From contig NZ_LABX01000033.1 of assembly GCF_001043915.1 (NCBI RefSeq), forward strand, positions 1 to 42,039: DNA of 42,039 nt. The letters run 5' to 3'. This DNA comes from Methylobacterium aquaticum (lineage in GTDB: Bacteria; Pseudomonadota; Alphaproteobacteria; Rhizobiales; Beijerinckiaceae). Below, piece after piece: positions 35,125-42,039 of the stretch. Each line of letters begins with the position of its first letter. Positions within the stretch are counted from its first letter, which is position 1. The translations under genes and the position numbers were made by a program. Below the pieces are notes generated by a model. That model did no database searches. It had not been told where the DNA came from and worked only from the letters and a program-made list of their open reading frames with translations.

Positions 35125-35883
35125 TCAGAGCATGCCGCCGTCGACCGCCAGGGTCTGGCCGGTGACGTAAGGAGCGCCGGCGGCCAGGAACAGCATGGCC
35201 TGGGCGATGTCCTCTGGCTTGGCCATGCGGGCGAGGAGCGTGCGCGCCACGGACTCGGCCTTGCGCTCCGCCGGCCATCCTTCGGTCCACGGGGTCTCGA
35301 CGAGGCCGGGCGCCACGGCGTTGACGCGGACATCCGGGGCGAGCGCCCGGGCGAGGCTGCGGGTGAGGTTGATGAGCCCGGCCTTGCTCGCCGAATAGGC
35401 GATGCTGGAGCCGCGCTGCCCGAGTCCCGCCACCGAGGCGGTGTTGACGATGGCGCCCTTTGCACGGCGCAGAGCCGGCGCCGCCGCATGGGCGCAGCGA
35501 TAGGGGCCGATCAGGTTCGTCGCCAGGATGGTCTGCCAGAACTCTTCGGTCATCGCGTCGAGGTCGGCGAAGTCGATCGGCGTGGTCGTGGCCGGGGTGC
35601 CGGCATTGTTGATGAGCACGTCGAGGCCGCCGAGCGCATCGATCCCGCGCACCACCATGCCTTCCGCCTCGCCCGGCACCGCGACATTGCCGGCGAGCGC
35701 CTGGACCGCCAGCCCCTCGGCCTTCAGACGCGCGGCGGCCTGCGGCCCGCGTTCGTCCTCGGCGAGATGGTTGAGCACCACGCTGGCGCCGCAGCGGGCG
35801 AACAGGGTCACGGCCGACAAGCCGATTCCCGAGGCGCCGCCGGTCACGAGCACGCAGCGCCCGCGCAGATCCGCACTGATCAT
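35125..35883 (-). CDS. Short-chain dehydrogenase/reductase (SDR)
   Basis: 252 residues, classical SDR. NAD(P) binding TGGASGIG at 14-21, LINNAGTP, catalytic Ser in NTASVAGL, Tyr and Lys in AYSASKAGLINLTRSLA, and the C-terminal ITGQTLAVDGG-type end as VTGQTLAVDGGML. It probably oxidises a hydroxyl to a ketone, feeding the BKACE encoded 10 nt downstream. The start is ATG 35883; a GTG at 35895 would add METP. A perfect 6-bp-arm palindrome lies 16-32 nt upstream (35899-35915), suggesting local repression, but no regulator gene is adjacent. Confidence 0.9.
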   Translation of the reverse strand: MISADLRGRCVLVTGGASGIGLSAVTLFARCGASVVLNHLAEDERGPQAAARLKAEGLAVQALAGNVAVPGEAEGMVVRGIDALGGLDVLINNAGTPATTTPIDFADLDAMTEEFWQTILATNLIGPYRCAHAAAPALRRAKGAIVNTASVAGLGQRGSSIAYSASKAGLINLTRSLARALAPDVRVNAVAPGLVETPWTEGWPAERKAESVARTLLARMAKPEDIAQAMLFLAAGAPYVTGQTLAVDGGML

Positions 35884-35898
35884 TGGAGTTTCCACCCT

Positions 35899-35915
35899 GC
35901 GAAATGTTGTTTCGC
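35899..35915. promoter_or_regulatory. Candidate operator palindrome before the SDR-BKACE operon
   Basis: GCGAAA-TGTTG-TTTCGC: 6-bp arms with a 5-nt spacer, centred 24 nt upstream of the SDR start. The binder is unknown. The rest of the 391-bp gap to the SH3 gene is GC-rich with no gene, apart from repeat copy B at 36153-36271. Confidence 0.5.
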
Positions 35916-36152
35916 GGGAGAGTGGCAGGTCCGGGCGGGGCTTGTCCAGATCGCCCGGCGCATCGCCGGGCTGCCGTAAGGCGCCTCGACGGGGACGGGC
36001 GCCGTGCCATGATCGCCGGCCGGGCCGGCCACGATCCGCTCGCGCCTCCGGCGCGATCGGCGCCGGCCGCTCGTCCCGGAAGGCGGGGCGGGGCCGCAGG
36101 CGGAAGCGGCTGAAGGTCGATCGACCCGAAGTCGGAGCCGGTCTCCGTTATA

Positions 36153-36271
36153 CCACCGGCTCAAAGATGCTGACCGATCGGGCCGATGAGCGATCCCGAA
36201 TCGTCGATATCGAGCCAGAGATTTGGCGAAAATTCGGGAACGGAACCAGGGGCCGCTTTCAACGACCGTTG
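36153..36271 (-). repeat. 118-bp structured repeat, copy B, 3 nt after the SH3 gene stop
   Basis: On the minus strand it begins CAACGGTCGTTGAAAGCGGC and ends GAGCCGGTGG. It aligns along its whole length with copy A at 32934-33051. Hairpin 1 keeps pairing through G-U wobbles (GGTCGTT with AGCGGCC). Hairpin 2 keeps its outer stem with one mismatch. Confidence 0.8.
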
Positions 36272-36274
36272 CGA

Positions 36275-36850
36275 TTACTCCACCTTCTCGTCGGGATAGA
36301 CGCCCCAGAGCCGGTCCTGGCGCATGTAGCCGTCGACGTCGCCGCGCTTCTGCGGCAGGGACACGACGAGGCGGCACCACGTCTTGTCGCAGGTCTTCAC
36401 GCTGCCGATTACGCCGGCCTGGAGCTGCGCCACCACGCCGCTCGTCGCATCGGCCCGGTCGTAGAGCGGCACCGGCGCGCCCTTGTCGGCGTCGCGGCTC
36501 AGCACCACGGCGGTGCGCCGGCCGGACAACAGCGAGTGCAGCACCCAGCCTTCGGTGCCCTCGGAATCGCGGATGCGGCGCCAGGTCTCGAATTCGGCGA
36601 TGATCTCCACCGGGAGGCCGGCGCGCTGGAACACCCACAGCGTGCGGTGATCCTTGGAAGGACCCTCGCGCAGGTTCACCCGGTCGGTCTTCAGGCTGAC
36701 ATAGCGCGGCAGCGGCAGCTTCGTCGCCGGGCCGATGGTGACGCCGATCTCGCCGGGGGCGGGATTGGCGGCCGGCGTCGGCGGTGCCGCGGCCGCGGGC
36801 ACGGCTGAGGCGGCGAACAGCAGGGCGGCGAGAAGGCGCAGGTGGAGCAT
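36275..36850 (-). CDS. Exported SH3-domain protein
   Basis: 191 residues. The signal peptide is LRLLAALLFAASAVPAAAA. Bacterial SH3-like (SH3_4 type) blocks follow: VSLKTDRVNLREGPSKDHRT, LPVEIIAEFETWRRIRDSEG, TEGWVLHSLLSGRRTAVV, and a second half with GVIGSVKTCDKTWCRLVVS (two Cys, likely a disulfide). Such proteins are common in alphaproteobacteria and probably bind cell-wall material in the periplasm; no catalytic motif is seen. The ATG at 36850 has GGGAG 11 nt upstream; a TTG at 36868 would add six residues. Repeat copy B starts 3 nt after its TAA. Divergent from the hydroxyacid dehydrogenase. Confidence 0.87.
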   Translation of the reverse strand: MLHLRLLAALLFAASAVPAAAAPPTPAANPAPGEIGVTIGPATKLPLPRYVSLKTDRVNLREGPSKDHRTLWVFQRAGLPVEIIAEFETWRRIRDSEGTEGWVLHSLLSGRRTAVVLSRDADKGAPVPLYDRADATSGVVAQLQAGVIGSVKTCDKTWCRLVVSLPQKRGDVDGYMRQDRLWGVYPDEKVE

Positions 36851-36898
36851 CGGCGATCGAACTCCCAACAGGGAAGCGGCGCGGATTGTCTTCCGGGT

Positions 36899-36917
36899 GG
36901 CCTCTGCTAGAGAGGCC
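36899..36917. other. Small hairpin in the divergent SH3 / dehydrogenase gap
   Basis: GGCCTCT-GCTAG-AGAGGCC, 49 nt upstream of the SH3 start. It may be an operator or a transcript hairpin. The rest of the 279-bp gap (36851-37129) has no further signal I can name. Confidence 0.35.
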
Positions 36918-37129
36918 GCCGGGCGTCGAGCCCCGGCCGGATCGAGGGGGCAAACGCCCCTATCGCCGGATCAGGGTTAACGGGCCGTAACGACGCTTGT
37001 GGCCCGCACCAAGGCGGGGCTTTCCGCCGGGCTGCCGTGTCGCTTAATCTTCAGGCGCGGACGCCCGTCATCGCGTGTCGGGGCCGCACGGGCAGGCCGT
37101 GAGGCCCGCCCGGGGGCAGGGGAGGGATC

Positions 37130-38131
37130 ATGTCGTTGAAGCGCAAGCCGCTCGTGGTGGTCACCCGGCGCCTGCCGGACGTCGTGGAGACGCGGATGCG
37201 CGAGTTGTTCGACGCGCGTCTCAACCACGAGGATACGCCGCTCAGCGGCGCCGCCCTGGCGCAGGCCATCCAGGAGGCCGACGTGCTGGTGCCGACGGTC
37301 ACGGACGAGATCGACGCCTCGCTCCTCGCCCAGGCCGGGCCGAACCTGCGGCTGATCGCCAATTTCGGCAACGGCGTCGACCATATCGACGTCGGCGTGG
37401 CGCTCCAGCGTGGCATCACGGTCACCAACACGCCGGGCGTGCTGACCGAGGACACCGCCGACATGACCATGGCGCTGATCCTCTCGGTGGCGCGTCGGGT
37501 CACCGAGGGCGCCCGGATCATCCCGGAGGATGCCTGGTCGGGCGGCTGGTCGCCGACCTGGATGCTCGGCCGCCGCATCACCGGCAAGCGCCTCGGCATC
37601 GTCGGCATGGGCCGGATCGGCCAGGCGCTGGCCCGCCGCGCCAAGGCGTTCGGCCTCTCGATCCACTACCACAACCGCCGCCGGGTCGGCGCCCGGATCG
37701 AGAGCGACCTCGAGGCGACGTACTGGGAATCCCTCGACCAGATGCTGGCCCGGGTCGACATCGTGTCGGTCAACTGCCCGCACACCCCGGCGACCTATCA
37801 CCTGCTGTCGGCCCGGCGCCTCAAGCTGCTCAAGCCCGAGGCGGTGGTGGTCAACACCGCCCGCGGCGAGGTGATCGACGAGACCGCGCTCGCCCGCCTG
37901 ATCGAGGTCGGCGACATCGCGGGGGCCGGCCTCGACGTATTCGAGCAGGAGCCGGCGGTGAGTCCGCGCCTCGTCAAGCTCGCGAAGGCCGGCAAGGTGG
38001 TGCTGCTGCCTCACATGGGCTCGGCGACCCACGAGAGCCGGATCGACATGGGCGAGAAGGTCATCATCAACATCAAGACCTTCCTCGACGGCCACCGGCC
38101 GCCGGACCGGATTCTGCCCAGCATGCTGTGA
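37130..38131 (+). CDS. D-isomer 2-hydroxyacid dehydrogenase (glyoxylate reductase / D-glycerate dehydrogenase type)
   Basis: 333 residues, cytoplasmic. The NAD(P) Rossmann motif is LGIVGMGRIGQALARRAKAF (GxGxxG), and basic residues follow the second strand (YHNRRRVGARIES), which favours NADPH. Catalytic Arg in NTARGEVIDE, Glu in GLDVFEQEP and His in LLPHMGSAT are all present. It resembles GyaR/GhrB-type glyoxylate-hydroxypyruvate reductases. In a methylotroph the serine-cycle enzyme is HprA, and this protein could be a second or alternative glyoxylate reductase. A very strong GGGGAGGG precedes the ATG at 37130. Monocistronic, followed by repeat hairpins. Confidence 0.9.
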   Translation: MSLKRKPLVVVTRRLPDVVETRMRELFDARLNHEDTPLSGAALAQAIQEADVLVPTVTDEIDASLLAQAGPNLRLIANFGNGVDHIDVGVALQRGITVTNTPGVLTEDTADMTMALILSVARRVTEGARIIPEDAWSGGWSPTWMLGRRITGKRLGIVGMGRIGQALARRAKAFGLSIHYHNRRRVGARIESDLEATYWESLDQMLARVDIVSVNCPHTPATYHLLSARRLKLLKPEAVVVNTARGEVIDETALARLIEVGDIAGAGLDVFEQEPAVSPRLVKLAKAGKVVLLPHMGSATHESRIDMGEKVIINIKTFLDGHRPPDRILPSML

Positions 38132-38177
38132 GGTGGAGCCGTCTCACGGCGCCGACGAAGCCGAACCCCCGCCGTCG

Positions 38178-38205
38178 CTCCGGGGCCGCGCAGCGGCGCC
38201 CGGAG
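38178..38205 (+). repeat. REP-like hairpin, left member of an inverted pair
   Basis: CTCCGGG-GCCGC-GCA-GCGGC-G-CCCGGAG. It shares CCGGGGCCGCGCAGCGG with the complement of the hairpin at 38277-38306. Confidence 0.6.
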
Positions 38206-38276
38206 TCTAAAATCGTAGGCGGTTGAGACGGGAGCGGAGCGTTGTCCGCTTCGATCCGAAGCTTCAGCGGTTCTGT

Positions 38277-38306
38277 ATCCCGGGCTCCGCTGCGCGGCCC
38301 CGGGAT
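38277..38306 (-). repeat. REP-like hairpin, right member of an inverted pair
   Basis: ATCCCGGG (38277-38284) pairs with CCCGGGAT (38299-38306), with inner CCGC-TGC-GCGG. It is a type of element (ATCCCGGG...CCCGGGATGA) frequent between genes in Bradyrhizobium and Methylobacterium relatives. Confidence 0.65.
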
Positions 38307-38336
38307 GACGCGGAGGTCATGCGTTCTCGACGGGCC

Positions 38337-38358
38337 CGCCCTGCAACCGGGCAGGGCG
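38337..38358 (-). terminator. Hairpin after the osmC-like gene
   Basis: CGCCCTGC (38337-38344), loop AACCGG, GCAGGGCG (38351-38358), 4 nt past the stop on the minus strand. Confidence 0.6.
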
Positions 38359-38362
38359 CCCC

Positions 38363-38788
38363 TCAGCCCTGAAGCGTTGCCGTCAGGCTGATCTTGGCGT
38401 TGAGCACCTTCGAGACCGGGCAGTTCTTCTCGGCGATGCCGGCCAGTTCCTCGAACTTGGCCTGGTCGATGCCCGGGATCTTCGCGGTCAGGGTCAGCGC
38501 GGACGCCGTGATGGTGAAGCCGTCGCCGTCCTTCTCCAGGGTCACGACCGACTCGGTGCGCAACTCGTCGGCGGTGAAGCCGGCACCCTGGAGCTGGAAG
38601 GCCAGCGCCATGGTGAAGCAGCCCGCATGGGCGGCGGCGATCAGCTCCTCGGGGTTGGTGCCCGGCTCGTTCTCGAAGCGGGTGTTGAAGCCGTAGGGGT
38701 TGCTCGACAGCACACCCGACTGGGTGGTCAGCTGGCCCTTGCCGTCCTTGCCGCTGCCCTGCCAAACGGCGCTCGCCTTGCGGTTCAT
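38363..38788 (-). CDS. osmC: OsmC family peroxiredoxin
   Basis: 141 residues, cytoplasmic thiol peroxidase of the OsmC/Ohr superfamily, reducing organic hydroperoxides. It starts MNRKASAVWQGSGKDGKGQL, with SGVLSSNPYGFNTRFENEPG (OsmC rather than Ohr signature), TNPEELIAAAHAGCFTMALA with peroxidatic Cys57, and KNCPVSKVLNA with the second Cys122. AGGAG lies before the ATG at 38788. OsmC is often stress-induced; no clear regulatory site is visible here. Monocistronic, ending at a hairpin. Confidence 0.94.
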   Translation of the reverse strand: MNRKASAVWQGSGKDGKGQLTTQSGVLSSNPYGFNTRFENEPGTNPEELIAAAHAGCFTMALAFQLQGAGFTADELRTESVVTLEKDGDGFTITASALTLTAKIPGIDQAKFEELAGIAEKNCPVSKVLNAKISLTATLQG

Positions 38789-38853
38789 GCTCGTCTCCTG
38801 TGGATTGGTACGCGGCGGAGCCGTCGCGGCGCCCGCTCACGCCCACAGGTAGG

Positions 38854-39489
38854 TCACCGCTCCGTCAGGTCATCCTCCGGATCCGTATCGATCACCCGAA
38901 GGGCGAGGGAGAGCGCGAATCCTGCCCGCGCCAGGGCGGCGAGGTCGCGCTCGCGGGCGGCGGCCCGGGCGGCAGGCGCGCGGTAGGGCCCGAGGCGACG
39001 GCGCCGGGCATAGGCGTAGGCGGCGGCGTCCTCGCTACCATCCTCGTCCTCGGAGAGCGCCGCGCCGACGATCGCGCGGTCGACCCCCTTGGCGGCCAGC
39101 TTGGCGCCGATCGCCCGGGCCGAGCCGCCGCGGCGGCGCAAACTGCGCACCTTGGCGGCCGCGAAGGCGGCATCGTCGACGAGGCCGGCACCCAGCGCCC
39201 GCGCCACCACCGCCTCGACCAACTCCGAAAAATCCTCCGGCGCCTCGCCGCGCAGGCGGCAGCGGGTCTCGACCCGCCGCTTGAGCACCCGGCGCAGCAT
39301 CTCGGCCGAGGCACCGTAGCGCTCCAGATAGGAGAGGGCGGCCCGCTCCAGAGAGGCCGGCGTGATCGGCCGCGCCGCCCTCAATCCGCCATCGCGGCCG
39401 GGTTCATCGGCCCCGTCCCGGATCGCCTCCGTCCCGGCGGGGGCGTCCGCCCCGGGCCCGCGCGAGGGGTGATGCCGGCGTTTCTGCAC
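38854..39489 (-). CDS. recX: Regulatory protein RecX
   Basis: Up to 211 residues. RecX inhibits RecA filaments. The family pattern is ITPASLERAALSYLERYGAS, AEMLRRVLKRRVETRC, FSELVEAVVARALGAGLVDD, AAFAAAKVRSLRRRGGSARA, IGAKLAAKGVDRAIVGAAL, followed by two further three-helix repeats. No ATG fits. The GTG at 39489 has AAGGA 9 nt upstream but makes the first 18 nt overlap the start of the divergent TAXI gene. A TTG at 39384 (176 residues) would avoid the overlap but has a poor ribosome-binding site. The same frame stays open to 40848 antisense to the next gene, a composition effect. recA is not in the window. Confidence 0.85.
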   Translation of the reverse strand: MQKRRHHPSRGPGADAPAGTEAIRDGADEPGRDGGLRAARPITPASLERAALSYLERYGASAEMLRRVLKRRVETRCRLRGEAPEDFSELVEAVVARALGAGLVDDAAFAAAKVRSLRRRGGSARAIGAKLAAKGVDRAIVGAALSEDEDGSEDAAAYAYARRRRLGPYRAPAARAAARERDLAALARAGFALSLALRVIDTDPEDDLTER

Positions 39490-40866
39490 AGACGTGAATC
39501 CTTCTTCCTCCTGCTCGCCCTCGCCCTCGGGGCGGTGGCCGGCGCGGTGCTCTACCTGTCGCGGCCGACCACCTTGCGGGTCGCGGTCGGGCCGCGGGAC
39601 CGGGTCGAGTCGCACCTGATCCAGGCCTATGCCGATGCGCTCGCCCGCGCCCGCGAGGATATACGCCTCGAGGTCGTGCCTTACGACGACGTGCGCGACA
39701 GCGCCGCGGCGCTCCAGAGCGGCCGGGCCGACCTCGCGGTGGTGCGGCCCGACGTGCGCCTGCCCGAGAACGGCCTGACCCTCGCCGTGCTGCATGACGA
39801 GGCCCTGGTGGTGGCCGCGCCCCCGTCCTCCGGCCTTCAGACCTTCCCGGACCTCGCCGGCAAGCGGCTCGGCCTCGTCGCCCATCATGGCGCCGACCAG
39901 CCGCTGGTCACGAGCCTGCTCGCCTATTACGCCCTGACGCCGGTGCCCGCCGCCGCCGCGCCGGGGGCCGGCCCCGGCGGCGTCGCGGTGGTGCCGATGC
40001 GGGCCTCCGAGGTGGCGGCGGCTTTGGCCGAGCACCGGATCGATGCCGCCGCGGTGATCGCGGCCCCGTCGGACAAATCCGCCGCCCGGGTGGTGCAGGC
40101 GGTGGAGGCGGCCTCCCCCGGCCACGGCGCGACCATCGTGGCGATCCCCGACGGCGAGGCGATCGTGCAGCGCCTGCCGGAATTGCAGGCCGTGACCATC
40201 GCGGCCGGCACCTTCGGCGGCCGACCGAAGCGGCCCGACGACGACGTGAAGACCGTCGGCGCCTCCTACCGGCTGATGGCCCGCGCCTCCCTGAGCCGCG
40301 ACACCGCCGCGAGCGTGACCCAGCACCTGTTCGAGCTGCGCTCGCGCCTCGCCGCGATGGTGCCGACCGCCAACCTGATGAAGGCGCCGGATTTCGACAG
40401 CGCCGCCGAGGCGACCAGCGCCCGCCTGCCGATCCATCCCGGCGCGGTCGACTATTACGAGCGCGAGCAGCAGACCTTCCTGCAACGCTACGAGGATTGG
40501 GTCTACCTGGTGGCGTTCTTCGGCGGCGGCCTCGGCTCGGCGGTGGCCTGGCTCGGTCAGCGCCTCGCCCGGGAGCAGCGCGCCCGGATCGACGCGGTGC
40601 TCGACCGGCTGCTCGCCATCCTGATCGAGGCGCGGGCGACCCAGGACCCGGCCGCCCTCGACGCCCTGGCGGTCGAGATCGACGGCCTCGTCATCGACGT
40701 GGTGCGCCATGCCCGCGCCCACGACACCGATGTCCGCACGATGAGCGCGCTGATCCTGGCGGTCGACGCCGCCCGGGCGGCGGTGGCCGAGTGCCGGCGG
40801 GACGGGGCGCCGGTGCGTGAGCGGGCGGGGCGGGTGTTGTCGCTGCATCCGGCGAGTGGGGCTTGA
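39472..40866 (+). CDS. Membrane-anchored TAXI-family solute-binding protein
   Basis: 464 residues. An N-terminal membrane helix (FFLLLALALGAVAGAVLYLS) leads to a periplasmic TAXI/NMT1-like binding domain (LRVAVGPRDRVESHLIQAYA, LQSGRADLAVVRPDVRLP, FPDLAGKRLGLVAHHGADQP). A second membrane helix at about 343-362 (WVYLVAFFGGGLGSAVAWLG) follows, then a C-terminal cytoplasmic helical tail of about 100 residues. Two membrane anchors and a cytoplasmic tail are unlike a free TRAP-TAXI receptor, and no TRAP permease gene is adjacent, so a sensing or accessory role is plausible. The ATG at 39472 follows GAGGGGTG. Its 5' end may overlap recX. Confidence 0.85.
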   Translation: MPAFLHRRESFFLLLALALGAVAGAVLYLSRPTTLRVAVGPRDRVESHLIQAYADALARAREDIRLEVVPYDDVRDSAAALQSGRADLAVVRPDVRLPENGLTLAVLHDEALVVAAPPSSGLQTFPDLAGKRLGLVAHHGADQPLVTSLLAYYALTPVPAAAAPGAGPGGVAVVPMRASEVAAALAEHRIDAAAVIAAPSDKSAARVVQAVEAASPGHGATIVAIPDGEAIVQRLPELQAVTIAAGTFGGRPKRPDDDVKTVGASYRLMARASLSRDTAASVTQHLFELRSRLAAMVPTANLMKAPDFDSAAEATSARLPIHPGAVDYYEREQQTFLQRYEDWVYLVAFFGGGLGSAVAWLGQRLAREQRARIDAVLDRLLAILIEARATQDPAALDALAVEIDGLVIDVVRHARAHDTDVRTMSALILAVDAARAAVAECRRDGAPVRERAGRVLSLHPASGA

Positions 40867-40935
40867 TGCCGAGGGTTCGACGCCCGTCAGGTCGATCGCG
40901 CGAAGGGCTGCTGAGGACGGGACGTGGACATGCTC

Positions 40936-41770
40936 CTAACCAACGAGCGTGCGCCGGAAGAAATCCGCCACGCGCATCCGATCGAGGCTCGCCGCCTCCG
41001 GGCCGAGCCCGTGTCCCTGGCCCGGGATAGTAGCGCATCTCCGGGGTCCGCCCATGCGCGAGGAGCCGCGCCTCGATCCGCCGCGTCCCCTCGACCGACC
41101 CTGTCTTGTCGGCCTCTCCATGGCTGATGTGGAGGGGACCGTCGTAGTGCTCGATGGCGATCGGTGTGCGGGGCTCCAATCCATCGGATGAGCCGTGCCA
41201 TAAACACGCCCGTTTCGTCCAATCGATCGGCTCGGGATGACGGGGGTCTGTGTAGGCTGCCCGGAACGCGGCCCAGATCACATCCGTAGCCGCAAGTACC
41301 GCGACAGCGCGCGGCAGGTTGGGAGTACCGTCGCGTGCCATCGTGCTGACCAGCAGGAGCGCGTGTTCAGCACCACGCGAAATGCCCCACAGACCCATCG
41401 GGCCCGACACTCTCGGGTCAGCCCGCATCAGGCTGAACGCCTCGACAGTCTCGGCGAGTTCGACCTCGACGATGTCGCCGGAATGCTGCTCGTTGCCGCC
41501 CCGGCTGTATGGGAAGGGGGCGGCGACAAAACCCTGGCTGGCGAGAAACATCGCCATGGTCTCGGTCCAGCGCCGGTTCGGTCCCTCGGCCCCGTGCAGC
41601 AGCAGCACGCAGGGCGCGGGACCGCGACCGAACGGCACGTATATCAGGCTATGGCGCGGTCCGGTCTGCGTCTCGACAAGATATGGTGTCGGAGCTGCGC
41701 CAGGGGCAGCATGGCTTGGGCCTGTCGCGGCTCCCGTGACCGCCGCAGCGAGAACATCACGCCTGTTCAT
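40936..41770 (-). pseudogene. Dienelactone hydrolase-like alpha/beta hydrolase, frameshifted before the catalytic His
   Basis: The frame from ATG 41770 encodes a Tat-type signal (MNRRDVLAAAVTGAATG) and an alpha/beta hydrolase with LLLHGAEGPNRRW, nucleophile Ser131 in GISRG and Asp221 in SHGEAD. After Gly250 the frame (PGTRARPGGG) runs into junk and stays open to 40691, antisense to the TAXI gene. Removing one G from the run at 41021-41023 restores GQGHGLGPEAAS, then RMRVADFFRRTLVG and a stop at 40936-40938, bringing back the catalytic His. Either the gene is disabled or there is a sequencing error. GGAGA precedes the start. The gap 41771-41926 shows no feature. Confidence 0.8.
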
Positions 41771-41926
41771 CCGTTCTCCGGAGCAATCGATAGGCCCGCA
41801 ATCTGCGATCGATATTGGCGCCTGAGCGTGACGCAGTTCAGGTTCTTCGGGTCAGCACTGCGTTGAAAACAGTCCGTTGACCTAGTCGAGATGCCTGGAT
41901 TGCGACCCTGATCCTGGAGCCGCCTC

Positions 41927-42039
41927 TCACGTGATCAGATGGTCCCGCCGCCGCAGGGCCGGGAACAGCCGTCCCCACAGGGCCGCCACCGCGAGCGTCG
42001 CGACGCCGCCCACCACCACCGCCGGCACCGCCCCGACGA
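41927..42039 (-). CDS. C-terminus of an MFS transporter (partial)
   Basis: The last 37 codons of a minus-strand gene that continues past the window edge. It reads VGAVPAVVVGGVATLAVAAL then WGRLFPALRRRDHLIT and stop. A glycine-rich final membrane helix followed by LFPxLRRRD is typical of MFS exporters of the EntS/MFS_3 group. Too short for more. Confidence 0.65.
   Translation of the reverse strand, partial: VGAVPAVVVGGVATLAVAALWGRLFPALRRRDHLIT

Noticed and set aside
38854..40848. A continuous 664-residue minus-strand frame covering recX and all of the TAXI gene
   Set aside because: Only the first-listed C-terminal part is RecX. The rest is Gly/Arg/His-rich antisense of a well-supported plus-strand gene, which GC-rich codon use leaves free of stops.

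Overview
The window is a GC-rich chromosomal segment whose gene content and protein sequences point to an alphaproteobacterium of the order Hyphomicrobiales, most likely Methylobacterium or a close relative. The main signs are the irr/fabA/fabB/fabI cluster, a GntR-family BioR biotin regulator with BioR-type operators, DUF2336 and DUF3606 proteins, a DUF2778 (Tlde1-like) L,D-transpeptidase homologue, periplasmic glucan genes opgGH, and families of short palindromic intergenic repeats typical of that group. Most of it is ordinary core and near-core genome. I see no rRNA, tRNA, CRISPR array, insertion sequence or prophage.

Layout. 0-1.5 kb: tail of an unidentified gene with a probable frame change, then a DUF2336 protein. 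1.6-4.35 kb: a possible 38-residue membrane protein, then bioB, bioY and bioR on the minus strand, with three BioR-like palindromes. 4.4-7.0 kb: a methyltransferase, a DUF3606 protein and a periplasmic L-asparaginase. 7.0-10.7 kb: irr divergent from fabA-fabB-fabI, the anaerobic-type unsaturated fatty acid genes. 10.7-13.4 kb: a repeat-rich stretch holding three orphan genes (a SUKH-like protein, an exported protein and a DUF427 protein). 13.4-17.2 kb: minus-strand genes for an HD-GYP protein with a degenerate receiver, an Rrf2 regulator carrying a tandem repeat, dUTPase, a CitE-like protein with an eroded active site, and a GntR/FCD regulator. 17.3-21.6 kb: an operon divergent from that regulator (MFS transporter, DUF2848 protein, membrane protein, amidase), probably uptake and breakdown of an amide-bearing organic acid.

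21.7-25.6 kb: repeats, then opgG-opgH for osmoregulated periplasmic glucans. 25.8-31.4 kb: glmU and glmS, the two enzymes flanking UDP-GlcNAc synthesis, enclose an ECF sigma / RskA-type anti-sigma / fasciclin module. 31.8-37 kb: an L,D-transpeptidase-like protein, a murein transglycosylase, an SDR plus beta-keto acid cleavage enzyme pair, and an SH3 protein. Two copies of a structured ~118-bp repeat lie in this region, each starting 3 nt after a stop codon. 37.1-42 kb: a 2-hydroxyacid dehydrogenase, an OsmC peroxiredoxin, recX, a membrane-anchored TAXI solute-binding protein, a frameshifted dienelactone-hydrolase-like pseudogene and the C-terminus of an MFS transporter.

No clearly new multi-gene system is visible. 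The most interesting non-genic signal is the 118-bp two-hairpin element at gene 3' ends. After that come the CitE-like protein with replaced catalytic residues, the BioR operator overlapping the bioR start, and the sigma/anti-sigma/FAS1 module that mirrors the SigK-RskA-MPT70/83 arrangement of mycobacteria.
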